7,764 nt of DNA from an uncultured Clostridia bacterium (GCA_944381295.1 CALWKP010000053.1:1-7764); one strand, 5' to 3'; counted from the stretch's first letter, positions 1 through 5,757 are shown. Numbers and translations are program-made. Notes: a model not told the origin generated them from the sequence alone.

Positions 1-294
1 AAGACGCCAAGCAAAACAGCCCGATCTTGATAAAAGGCTAAGGAAGAAGCGTTGATGGTTTAACGTGACGACAAGTTTTTGGAGGAAGGGCTGGAAAGAT
101 GCAGAGGAATTCCGGAGCTGTATTTAAGTAGAGTATTTAAATGGAGAGCAGCAACTGGAAATGGAAGCGTCAAAAGCGCCAAAAAGGTGGAACCGTAAAG
201 CGGTACCATGAAAGGAATGGCGCAGAGGAAGGATGGCGTCAAAATAAATTTCGGAAAGACGTGAGTCCGATGGGCCAAGAACCACAGCAGTCAG

Positions 295-335
295 AGTTTC
301 ATATTTTTGGTCTGTTGGGCTGAAAATCTGAAACT
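295..335 (+). other. Long hairpin within the candidate ncRNA
   Basis: AGTTTCA (295-301) pairs perfectly with TGAAACT (329-335). After one T/C mismatch the helix continues 303-309 with 321-327, the last two pairs being G-U. The loop 310-320 contains TTGGGC (315-320). This is about 14 pairs in a 41-nt element. Confidence 0.65.
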
Positions 336-464
336 GCTAATAAGAGAATATTGATATAAAATTTAGAGAAAAGGATTGAGTCCAAAAAACTAGAAAGAAA
401 AATGTGGTTTGATAACGTGTCAAAAGGAATGTTTCCACCTGCTATACAGGAGAGGAAAAGTTGA

Positions 465-519
465 TCTTTCACTTGATACCTGAGAATAACTTTTGATAAA
501 AGTTTGGTCCAATGAAAGA
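465..519 (+). other. Nested three-level helix within the candidate ncRNA
   Basis: TCTTTCA (465-471) pairs with TGAAAGA (513-519). Inside it ACC (478-480) pairs with GGT (506-508). Innermost, AACTTTT (488-494) pairs with AAAAGTT (498-504) around the 3-nt loop GAT. Nesting in the correct order over 55 nt is hard to get by chance and supports a folded RNA. Confidence 0.6.
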
Positions 520-647
520 GGACAGTCAAGGTGAGATTTTCGGTAATAACCAAATCCAATCCAAGACAGTTTTTTGAAAGGGTGAGTCCAAAGTACAGAT
601 CAGAGTTTTGACAAAGGCGAACCACAAAGAACCTGTTTAAAATGTGA

Positions 648-671
648 TAAAGTTCAGGAAACTGGACTTTA
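648..671 (+). other. 10-bp hairpin capped by a GAAA (GNRA) tetraloop
   Basis: TAAAGTTCAG (648-657) pairs with CTGGACTTTA (662-671), with one G-U pair, around GAAA (658-661). GNRA tetraloops are typical of structured RNAs and often dock into receptors elsewhere in the molecule. There is no T-tract directly after it, so it is not a terminator. Confidence 0.7.
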
Positions 672-687
672 GTATATGGAAGGAAAA

Positions 688-709
688 ACCACAAAACGTT
701 TTGAATGGT
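688..709 (+). other. Bulged hairpin within the candidate ncRNA
   Basis: ACCA (688-691) pairs with TGGT (706-709) and CAAA (692-695) with TTTG (700-703), closing the loop ACGT, with a two-base AA bulge at 704-705. It lies just downstream of the GAAA-capped hairpin. Confidence 0.5.
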
Positions 710-738
710 GAATTCCAATGTACAAGTAATCTTGAGGA

Positions 739-785
739 TTTACAGAGATTAGACAGAGTTTTCAAAACACTAGAAAATCTGTAAA
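739..785 (+). other. 3'-proximal closing helix of the candidate ncRNA
   Basis: The eight bases 739-746 (TTTACAGA) pair perfectly with 778-785 (TCTGTAAA). A further GGA (736-738) can pair with TCC (791-793) across a bulge. Inside, GTTT (758-761) pairs with AAAC (765-768). This is the last domain before the terminator. Confidence 0.55.
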
Positions 786-806
786 AGAAATCCTAAAAAA
801 CAACTG

Positions 807-839
807 AAAGCTCCGATGGTGAAAGCATCGGAGCTTTTT
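807..839 (+). terminator. Strong intrinsic terminator of the candidate ncRNA
   Basis: AAAGCTCCGATG (807-818) pairs perfectly over 12 bp with CATCGGAGCTTT (826-837), with a 7-nt loop and a T-run at 835-839. On the minus strand the stem is followed at a short distance by a T-run (complement of 795-800), so it could also act in reverse. Because no protein gene lies upstream on +, it implies a noncoding transcript. Confidence 0.85.
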
Positions 840-878
840 GTATGCCCCAAAGACTTCTCTCTAAGATTTTAAATTTCA

Positions 879-922
879 AAAAAGGACCATGCTGCGGTGT
901 TTTCCGCTCCATGGTCCTTTTT
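879..922 (-). terminator. Intrinsic terminator of fucO (possibly bidirectional)
   Basis: AAAAAGGACCATG (879-891) is the exact reverse complement of 910-922, giving a 13-bp stem. An inner GCGG (894-897)/CCGC (904-907) stem extends it. It starts 19 bp beyond the fucO stop codon. A/T runs on both sides mean it can terminate in either direction, and together with 807-839 it insulates the convergent transcripts. Confidence 0.85.
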
Positions 923-941
923 CCAAAAGTTCTCTTTCTGT

Positions 942-2090
942 TTACAGAAGTTTCCGGAACAGTTCCGCGATCTCTTCCACGCTGGTATCGCGCGGGTTTC
1001 CAGGGCGGCAAGCATCCGCATATGCGCTTTCCGCGAGGAATTGAACATCTTCTTCCTTCAAAATACCCTTCAGGTCAGCAGGAATACCGACATCCTTGCT
1101 CAGCTGGCGTACCGCGTCACAGGCAGCTTTCCGGTATTCTTCCTGGCTCATGGATTCTGTGCCTTCCACACCCATCGCTTTTGCAATGTCGCGATATTTT
1201 TCACCGGTGCAGCAAGCGTTGTATTCCATGATGGTGGGCAGCAAGATCGCATTAGCAACACCGTGTGGGGTGTCGTAGAGTGCGCCAAGACCATGCGCCA
1301 TGCTGTGAACAATACCGAGCCCAACATTGGAGAATCCCATGCCGGCAACATATTGCGCCAAAGCCATCCCGTCGCGTCCTTCCGGGGTGTTGGCCACAGC
1401 GCCGCGCAGATGCTGAGAAATCAGTTCGATTGCGCGGAGATGGAACATATCTGTCATTTCCCAAGCGCCTTTGGTGATGTACCCTTCAATCGCGTGGGTC
1501 AATGCATCCATACCGGTAGCAGCGGTAAGGCCCTTTGGCATGCTGCTCATCATGTCCGGATCAATGACGGCGACTTCTGGAATATCGTGTGTATCTACGC
1601 AGACAAATTTCCGCTTTTTCTCAACATCAGTGATAACGTAGTTGATGGTAACTTCTGCAGCTGTGCCGGCAGTGGTCGGTACAGCGATCGTGAACACTGC
1701 GTGATTCTTGGTGGGAGCAACACCTTCCAGGCTGCGTACATCTGCAAACTCCGGATTGTTGATGATAATTCCGATCGCCTTTGCAGTATCCATGGAAGAT
1801 CCGCCGCCAATCGCGACGATACAATCAACGCCAGCATCCTGATAAGCCTTTACGCCGGTCTGAACGTTTTCGATAGTGGGGTTAGGCTTGATCTCGTCGT
1901 AGATGACATAAGGAATCCCTGCGTCATCCAGGATATCGGTGACTTTTTTAGTGACACCAAATTTGATCAGATCAGGGTCAGAACATACAAATGCTTTTTG
2001 AAATCCACGGGCTTTAATTTCGTTGGCGATTTCATTGATCGCCCCTTTTCCATGATAGGAAATGGTATTCAATACAATGCGATTGGCCAT
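942..2090 (-). CDS. fucO: Lactaldehyde reductase / 1,2-propanediol oxidoreductase (iron-containing alcohol dehydrogenase, group III)
   Basis: A cytosolic NAD(H)-dependent enzyme that interconverts lactaldehyde and 1,2-propanediol in fucose and rhamnose fermentation; relatives also reduce other short aldehydes. The 382-residue product aligns along its whole length with E. coli FucO as I remember it, including NNPEFADVRSLEG, TTAGTAAEVTINYVITD and GMGFSNVGLG. The nucleotide-binding GGGS is at residues 95-98, and Asp38 matches the NAD-selecting aspartate. The metal ligands Asp195, His199, His262 and His276 are all present, each one residue off the E. coli crystal numbering. I chose the MANR start (2090) over an ATG three codons upstream because AAAAGGAG sits 9 nt before it, and directly against the upstream ATG; E. 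coli FucO also begins MANR. No fucose, rhamnose or propanediol genes are next to it, so the physiological substrate is inferred. It is a monocistronic unit closed by the terminator at 879-922. Confidence 0.93.
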   Translation of the reverse strand: MANRIVLNTISYHGKGAINEIANEIKARGFQKAFVCSDPDLIKFGVTKKVTDILDDAGIPYVIYDEIKPNPTIENVQTGVKAYQDAGVDCIVAIGGGSSMDTAKAIGIIINNPEFADVRSLEGVAPTKNHAVFTIAVPTTAGTAAEVTINYVITDVEKKRKFVCVDTHDIPEVAVIDPDMMSSMPKGLTAATGMDALTHAIEGYITKGAWEMTDMFHLRAIELISQHLRGAVANTPEGRDGMALAQYVAGMGFSNVGLGIVHSMAHGLGALYDTPHGVANAILLPTIMEYNACCTGEKYRDIAKAMGVEGTESMSQEEYRKAACDAVRQLSKDVGIPADLKGILKEEDVQFLAESAYADACRPGNPRDTSVEEIAELFRKLL

Positions 2091-2099
2091 GGGAAACAT

Positions 2100-2107
2100 C
2101 TCCTTTT
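2100..2107 (-). promoter_or_regulatory. Ribosome binding site that fixes the fucO start
   Basis: Read on the minus strand this is AAAAGGAG. It lies 9 nt before the ATG at 2090 but abuts the ATG at 2099 with no spacer, so only the downstream ATG can be used efficiently. Confidence 0.8.
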
Positions 2108-2171
2108 CACTTTTTCCATTCTTTTGCGGAAGAAAATTAGTGAGGAAATACTATTCTTCCGGATCACTTCT

Positions 2172-2200
2172 ATTATAACGCGTACCTTTAGAAAATCCAT
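2172..2200 (-). promoter_or_regulatory. Probable fucO promoter: perfect -10, poor -35
   Basis: The minus strand carries a perfect TATAAT at 2177-2172. The hexamer 17 bp upstream (2200-2195, ATGGAT) is a poor match to TTGACA. A start near 2165 would give a leader of about 75 nt. A good -10 without a -35 often means an activator is needed, which would suit an inducible catabolic gene, but no operator was recognised. Confidence 0.45.
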
Positions 2201-2286
2201 ACACTTTTTATGAATAAAAGTAAAAAAATTTAATGACATTTGAAAAGAAAATTTGAAAAAAAGAGGAATTTCGGAAGAAATATTGT

Positions 2287-2315
2287 TTGACATTTCTGTT
2301 TATCGGAAGCATAAT
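2287..2315 (+). promoter_or_regulatory. SigA-type promoter of the esterase gene
   Basis: A perfect TTGACA (2287-2292), a 17-bp spacer and CATAAT (2310-2315, 5 of 6). A start around 2322 leaves a leader of about 60 nt before the esterase ATG. This suggests substantial vegetative transcription. Confidence 0.7.
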
Positions 2316-2380
2316 TAAATTAAGCCGTAAAGAAGGGAATTGCCCGCGGCCGGAATGTGAGGAAAGGGAAGGATTTGTAA

Positions 2381-3367
2381 ATGAGTCAGACGATACCGAT
2401 TTGGAAACCGGAAGAATACCAGTACCCGTCGGCAGGAGGATTTCTGCCGACCTTAACGCCATACTTGTGGGATGATGACGAAGTGAGACCGGCAGTGATT
2501 GTCGTTCCGGGAGGAGCCTATTGTTTTGTTTCGTCCTCAGAAGGACAGATAGTTGCAGAAACGTTCCGCAAGATGGGATACCAGGCATTTGTTCTGGTTT
2601 ATACGACAAATCCGGCATTCCGGACGCCTCTTCGCTGGCAGCCTTTGAACGATTTGGCACGTGCGGTGCGCATAGTCCGGGAACACGCGCAGGAATGGCA
2701 TGTAGACCCGCATAAAGTGGCGGCATGCGGCTTTTCTGCGGGAGGACATCTGGTGGGAAGTCTGGCCGTGTATTTTGACCGTCCGGAGATTTTGCCAAGT
2801 GATACCCCATGCCGGTTAGATGCGGCAATTTTGTCTTACCCTGTGTTGACTTTTGGAGAATACACCCACAGGGATACCCGGCATGCGCTGATTGGCGAAC
2901 CGTATTCGGAAGAAGATGCCGAAACGATGAGCCTGGAAAAACAGGTGACGGAAAAGACATCCCCATGCTTCTTGTGGCATACCAGAAATGACGAAAGTGT
3001 ACCGGTACAAAACAGCCTGTTTTTTGAAAAAGAGCTGTTGGAGCATGGAGTAAACCATGCGATGTACATTTTCCCGCGGGGAAGGCACGGATTATCTTTG
3101 TCGAATGAAGACTGGGCGCAGGAGACCCTGGAGGAGCAAGAGACCGAGGTGCAATATTTTCTGGAAGTAGAAAGAGCGTTGCAGGAAGGTACGTTTGCGA
3201 CCCTAGTACCACAGATCACAGTCCCGGAAGACGCTAAATATGACGCGATCCGTGAAGCCTGGAGGGAACAGCGCAAGCTGGACATCTCTACCCGGACATC
3301 GGATCAATGGATTTCGTTGTGGCCGGAACTTGCTAATGGATTCTTGCATGATGTGTTTAAAATTTGA
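2381..3367 (+). CDS. Alpha/beta hydrolase, acetyl-esterase (BD-FAE-like) family
   Basis: Predicted cytosolic serine esterase of 328 residues; no signal peptide is visible. The oxyanion-hole PGGAY is at 43-47, the nucleophile elbow GFSAGG places Ser119, the acid is probably Asp204 (in RNDESVPV) and the base His236 (in GRHGLSL). This order and spacing fit small carbohydrate or xylan acetyl-esterases of the alpha/beta hydrolase superfamily, which remove acetyl or feruloyl groups from imported oligosaccharides; the actual substrate is unknown. The hydrolase core ends near residue 265, and about 60 further residues (rich in W, E and R) follow that I do not recognise. GGAAGG at 2367-2372 lies 8 nt before the ATG, supporting this start. 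It is a single gene with its own promoter and a likely terminator, diverging from fucO. No polysaccharide-degradation genes are adjacent in the window. Confidence 0.85.
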   Translation: MSQTIPIWKPEEYQYPSAGGFLPTLTPYLWDDDEVRPAVIVVPGGAYCFVSSSEGQIVAETFRKMGYQAFVLVYTTNPAFRTPLRWQPLNDLARAVRIVREHAQEWHVDPHKVAACGFSAGGHLVGSLAVYFDRPEILPSDTPCRLDAAILSYPVLTFGEYTHRDTRHALIGEPYSEEDAETMSLEKQVTEKTSPCFLWHTRNDESVPVQNSLFFEKELLEHGVNHAMYIFPRGRHGLSLSNEDWAQETLEEQETEVQYFLEVERALQEGTFATLVPQITVPEDAKYDAIREAWREQRKLDISTRTSDQWISLWPELANGFLHDVFKI

Positions 3368-3389
3368 AATAGGATGACTGAGAAAGAAG

Positions 3390-3426
3390 AACGGCCGGCT
3401 TCTGCGGGGGACAGCCGTTTGTTTTT
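3390..3426 (+). terminator. Probable intrinsic terminator of the esterase gene
   Basis: AACGGC (3390-3395) pairs with GCCGTT (3414-3419) across an 18-nt loop, followed by TTTGTTTTT (3418-3426). The stem is short and the loop large, but position and T-run fit. Confidence 0.55.
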
Positions 3427-3428
3427 GA

Positions 3429-3443
3429 TGTGACATTGTCACA
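3429..3443 (+). promoter_or_regulatory. Perfect 15-bp palindrome upstream of trxB, candidate operator
   Basis: TGTGACA-T-TGTCACA is a perfect odd-centred inverted repeat ending 57 bp before the trxB ATG. It lies after the esterase T-run, so it is not part of that terminator. It recalls Crp/Fnr-type TGTGA-N6-TCACA half-sites, but the spacer is 5 rather than 6; it does not fit GlnR/TnrA spacing or a PerR box. The regulator is unknown. Confidence 0.45.
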
Positions 3444-3451
3444 GGAGAAGT

Positions 3452-3480
3452 TTGCATATTTGTGCAGGAGAGGGTAATAT
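3452..3480 (+). promoter_or_regulatory. Weak candidate trxB promoter
   Basis: TTGCAT (3452-3457), a 17-bp spacer and TAATAT (3475-3480). Both hexamers are poor matches. If used, the palindrome at 3429-3443 would sit just upstream of the -35, an activator-like position. Confidence 0.3.
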
Positions 3481-3488
3481 AGTGATAA

Positions 3489-3497
3489 GAGGTGATC
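3489..3497 (+). promoter_or_regulatory. Ribosome binding site that fixes the trxB start
   Basis: GAGGTGATC is an extended match to the 16S anti-Shine-Dalgarno end, placed just before ATG 3501. An in-frame GTG at 3492 lies inside this site and is therefore unlikely to be the start. Confidence 0.8.
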
Positions 3498-3500
3498 AAA

Positions 3501-4430
3501 ATGCAGGAAAGACAATATGATGTTTTCGTGATAGGCGGAGGTCCGGCGGGCTATACAGCAGCGTTGTATTGCGCGCGAGCAGGGCTGCATGTAGCAGTGA
3601 TAGAGAAGATGGCGCCGGGCGGCCAGATGAGCACAACAGAACGGGTAGATAATTATCCGGGGTTCCCGGAAGGGGTAGAAGGCTTTTCGCTGGCGATGGA
3701 AATGCAGAAACAGGCAGAACGGTTTGGAGCGGAAAGTATTTTTGATGAAGTAAATTCGGTAGAATTGGAAGGACCGGAAAAGAAAATTCACGCATCGCAA
3801 GGGGAGTATACAGCGAAAGCAGTGATCGTGGCGACAGGTGCATCTCCGCGGGAGCTAGGAGTTTCCGGGGAACGGGAGCTGCGAGGAAAAGGAGTTTCGT
3901 ACTGTGCAACTTGCGACGGCGCTTTTTTCCGGGGAAAAGAGACCGTGGTAGTTGGCGGAGGCGATACGGCGGCAGCGGATGCAGTGTTTTTGGCAAAACT
4001 TTGCAAAAAGGTGACGTTGATCCATCGGCGTGATAAACTGCGTGCGTCGATGGCTTATGCAAAGCCTCTGCGGGAAGCTGGAAATGTAGAATTTGCCTGG
4101 GATTCGGTTGTGGAAGAAATCGAACAGCAAGGCGGACTGGTGAGCGGGGTAAAGATTCGGAATGTCAAGACCGGAGAGATCCGTCAAATTTCCTGCGAAG
4201 GGATTTTTATTGCTGTGGGGAACCTGCCGAATACCTCGCTGTTCCCGGATAGTATCAAGACCCAGGGCGGATACCTGGATGCGGGGGAAGATACACGGAC
4301 GAAAATTGCGGGAGTTTTTGCAGCAGGCGATGTGAGGAGGAAGCCTTTGCGGCAGGTAGTCACTGCGGCTGCGGATGGAGCAGTGGCGTCGTATATGGCG
4401 GAAGAATATCTTCAGACTGGCCTGGCATAA
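3501..4430 (+). CDS. trxB: Thioredoxin reductase (NADPH-type, FAD flavoprotein)
   Basis: Cytosolic low-molecular-weight thioredoxin reductase, which passes electrons from NAD(P)H through FAD and a disulfide to thioredoxin. The 309-residue length is normal for the family (E. coli about 320). In order: FAD-binding GGGPAG at 12-17; redox-active CATC with Cys135 and Cys138; a second Rossmann motif GGGDTA at 152-157; HRRDKLR at 175-181, the basic patch usually linked to NADPH 2'-phosphate binding; and the C-terminal FAD motif GVFAAGD at 271-277. Everything needed for catalysis is present. The GGGDTAAADAVFL stretch has Asp where many TrxB proteins have Asn or Glu nearby, a conservative difference. 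No thioredoxin gene is in the window. The gene appears monocistronic, between a possible operator (3429-3443) and a strong terminator (4470-4519). Ferredoxin-dependent relatives exist in clostridia, but the HRRxxxR patch argues for NADPH. Confidence 0.93.
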   Translation: MQERQYDVFVIGGGPAGYTAALYCARAGLHVAVIEKMAPGGQMSTTERVDNYPGFPEGVEGFSLAMEMQKQAERFGAESIFDEVNSVELEGPEKKIHASQGEYTAKAVIVATGASPRELGVSGERELRGKGVSYCATCDGAFFRGKETVVVGGGDTAAADAVFLAKLCKKVTLIHRRDKLRASMAYAKPLREAGNVEFAWDSVVEEIEQQGGLVSGVKIRNVKTGEIRQISCEGIFIAVGNLPNTSLFPDSIKTQGGYLDAGEDTRTKIAGVFAAGDVRRKPLRQVVTAAADGAVASYMAEEYLQTGLA

Positions 4431-4469
4431 GACCTGGAAGAGAATAGAAAGAACAAAACAGTAATAGAG

Positions 4470-4519
4470 ACAGGGCCGAGGGAAGCGGAAAGAAAACCGC
4501 TTTCTCCGGTCCTGTTTTT
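4470..4519 (+). terminator. Intrinsic terminator of trxB
   Basis: The outer stem ACAGGGCCG (4470-4478) pairs with CGGTCCTGT (4507-4515) with one G-U. The inner stem AAGCGG (4483-4488) pairs with CCGCTT (4497-4502), and the T-run is 4515-4519. It lies 40 bp after the trxB stop and separates it from the cotJ operon. Confidence 0.8.
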
Positions 4520-4552
4520 GTTAGGGAAAAAGGTACCTTTGTCCGCAAAACC

Positions 4553-4584
4553 GCATATTGTGGTATGGGATAAGCCTTATGAAT
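4553..4584 (+). promoter_or_regulatory. Possible sporulation (SigE-like) promoter of cotJABC
   Basis: GCATATT (4553-4559) matches the known SigE -35 pattern (K-M-ATATT). The region at the right distance, CTTATGAAT (4576-4584), is only a partial match to CATACA-T, and the spacer would be about 16, slightly long. In Bacillus subtilis cotJ is SigE-dependent, so a mother-cell promoter is expected here. A small inverted repeat, ATAAG-C-CTTAT (4570-4580), overlaps it. No SigA-type promoter was seen in this gap. Confidence 0.35.
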
Positions 4585-4632
4585 GAGGGGCACTGGAAAT
4601 AGCAGAGCCCATGAAAGAGAGGAGCGTTTTGA

Positions 4633-4836
4633 ATGTATGAAGAAATGATGGAAGGGCAATCCTGTAAAATCACAGAGATCATTACGCCGTTACCGGCAAA
4701 CCCGGTGGTTGCGATGGCGTATGTACCGTACCAGAAATATGGAGAGGTTTATGCAGCGGAGAAAGGGTTGGAGACTGGGACAATTTTCCCGGAGCTGGAT
4801 AAACCATTCCTGGGCGCAGGGAGGGGAGCCAAATGA
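4633..4836 (+). CDS. cotJA: Spore coat-associated protein CotJA
   Basis: A small (67 residues) component of the spore-coat cotJ unit. The diagnostic run VAMAYVPYQ (26-34) followed by LETGTIFPELDKPFL (45-59) is the conserved CotJA core as I know it from Bacillus and Clostridium relatives. The Bacillus protein is somewhat longer (about 80 residues), mainly at the N-terminus. GAGGAG lies 8 nt upstream of the ATG. It acts in the mother cell during coat assembly; in B. subtilis CotJA and CotJC interact. Its stop overlaps the cotJB start by four bases (ATGA), so translation is probably coupled. Confidence 0.88.
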   Translation: MYEEMMEGQSCKITEIITPLPANPVVAMAYVPYQKYGEVYAAEKGLETGTIFPELDKPFLGAGRGAK

Positions 4837-5096
4837 CAGAACAAAGCCGGCTGTTGAAAAAGATCAGCGCATACAAATTCTCGGCATGGGAGCTGCACAT
4901 ATTTCTGGACACCCATCCGGACAACTGTGAAGCGGCGAAGAAGCTCGAGAGAACGAGGAAAATGGTAGCGGAACTGACGGCACAATACGAGGCAAAATAC
5001 GGGCCGATTGCGGAGACAAACGAGCAGACAAGCCGATGGGCCTGGATTACGGGACCGTGGCCATGGGAAAACGGGACAGAGGAGGACGATGACTGA
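4833..5096 (+). CDS. cotJB: Spore coat protein CotJB
   Basis: An 87-residue member of the CotJB family. Recognisable features are ELHIFLDTHPDN (20-31), a charged helical middle (about 34-55) and the C-terminal W-rich RWAWITGPWPWEN block (68-80), typical of the family. The tail is acidic (EEDDD). Its biochemical role is undefined; it is always found with CotJA and the CotJC catalase and contributes to the inner coat. The start overlaps the cotJA stop (ATGA at 4833-4836) and the stop overlaps the cotJC ATG by one base (TGATG). Confidence 0.9.
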   Translation: MTEQSRLLKKISAYKFSAWELHIFLDTHPDNCEAAKKLERTRKMVAELTAQYEAKYGPIAETNEQTSRWAWITGPWPWENGTEEDDD

Positions 5097-5704
5097 TGTG
5101 GACCTATGAAAAGCGTTTGCAGTATCCCGTCAAGATAAAAACGCCGAACGCAGCGTTAGCGAAGCTGATTGCGACACAGTATGGCGGACCGAATGGGGAA
5201 TTAGGAGCATCGCTTCGTTATCTAAGCCAGCGGTATACAATGCCGTATCCGGAGCTGAAAGCGATTCTGACGGATATCGGCACCGAAGAACTGGCGCATT
5301 TGGAAATGGTCAGCGCGATCGTTTACCAGTTGACAAGGAACCTGACGCCGGAACAAATCAAGGCAGCGGGCTATGATGCCTACTTTGTCGATCATACAAC
5401 GGGCATCTATCCGGTGGACGCGAGCGGCACACCATTCAATGCGCAAGGATTCGCGGTAGCGGGGGATACGTTGGCGGACCTGCATGAGGATCTGGCAGCA
5501 GAACAGAAAGCACGTACAACGTATGATAATATTTTGCGTTACGCCGATGACCCGGATGTACGGGATGCGATTAAGTTCCTGCGGCAAAGGGAAGTTGTGC
5601 ATTACCAGCGTTTTGGCGAAGGATTGCGTATTGCGACAGATAAAATGGATGAAAAGAATTTCTATGCGTTCAATCCACAATTTGACAGGAAAACAAGAAA
5701 ATAA
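5096..5704 (+). CDS. cotJC: Spore coat manganese catalase CotJC
   Basis: A 202-residue dimanganese (ferritin-like four-helix) catalase that dismutates hydrogen peroxide, packed into the spore coat. All five metal ligands expected from Lactobacillus plantarum Mn-catalase can be placed: Glu35, Glu65 and His68 (ExxH in EELAHLE), Glu136 (DLAAEQKA), and His169 (REVVH). The 33-residue gap between the last two equals that of the reference enzyme (148 to 181). Length is typical of CotJC (about 190) and lacks the long C-terminal tail of cytosolic Mn-catalases. The ATG overlaps the cotJB stop by one base, and GGAGGA lies 9 nt upstream inside cotJB. The last gene of the operon; no clear terminator follows before the next promoter, so some readthrough into the 74-residue gene is possible. 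Confidence 0.93.
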   Translation: MWTYEKRLQYPVKIKTPNAALAKLIATQYGGPNGELGASLRYLSQRYTMPYPELKAILTDIGTEELAHLEMVSAIVYQLTRNLTPEQIKAAGYDAYFVDHTTGIYPVDASGTPFNAQGFAVAGDTLADLHEDLAAEQKARTTYDNILRYADDPDVRDAIKFLRQREVVHYQRFGEGLRIATDKMDEKNFYAFNPQFDRKTRK

Positions 5705-5728
5705 ACGGAAACAGACGGCGGAAAAGGT

Positions 5729-5757
5729 TTGACAAGCAAAAAGGAAAAGCTTACAAT
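5729..5757 (+). promoter_or_regulatory. Strong SigA-type promoter of the 74-residue protein gene
   Basis: A perfect TTGACA (5729-5734), 17-bp spacer and TACAAT (5752-5757, 5 of 6). It starts 25 bp after the cotJC stop. A small inverted repeat AGCTT (5748-5752)/AAGCT (5760-5764) flanks the -10 and could be an operator or a leader hairpin. This promoter makes the small gene independent of sporulation control. Confidence 0.75.

Larger units (their letters stand above)
1..839 (+). ncRNA. Candidate large structured noncoding RNA, 3' end at terminator; 5' end possibly outside window
   Basis: No convincing reading frame lies in this stretch on either strand. It is A/G-rich on + and contains a dense series of possible RNA helices with perfect or near-perfect arms: 176-181/218-223 enclosing 188-195/201-208; 237-240/258-261; 295-301/329-335 continued by 303-309/321-327; 408-412/420-424; 438-441/447-450; 465-471/513-519 enclosing 478-480/506-508 and 488-494/498-504; 535-539/552-556 enclosing 542-544/549-551; 648-657/662-671 with a GAAA tetraloop; 688-695 with 700-709; 723-726/731-734; 739-746/778-785. 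The transcript would end at the strong terminator at 807-839. Size and ornate folding resemble large bacterial RNAs such as ROOL, GOLLD or OLE. I cannot confirm any of these: OLE's usual neighbours are absent and I do not recall the other consensus sequences well enough. No promoter was found inside, so the 5' end is probably upstream of base 1. Decayed intergenic sequence is the alternative. Confidence 0.6.

Noticed and set aside
608..636. TTGACA at 608-613 as a promoter inside the ncRNA region
   Set aside because: No acceptable -10 at 16-18 bp spacing (the 17-bp position reads ACCTGT).
299..718. Minus-strand open frame of 139 codons, hydrophobic
   Set aside because: It is the complement of the purine-rich, hairpin-dense region; no good ribosome binding site was seen, and its hydrophobicity is expected from T/C-rich composition.
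897..2213. Long + strand open frame of 438 codons
   Set aside because: It lies antisense to fucO, whose identity is certain; its protein resembles no family and it begins inside the fucO terminator.
2208..3212. Minus-strand open frame of 334 codons
   Set aside because: It is antisense to the esterase, which has full catalytic motifs and start signals; its protein is proline/serine-rich shadow sequence.
3492..3500. GTG 3492 as the trxB start
   Set aside because: The GTG is part of the Shine-Dalgarno sequence GAGGTGATC that serves ATG 3501.
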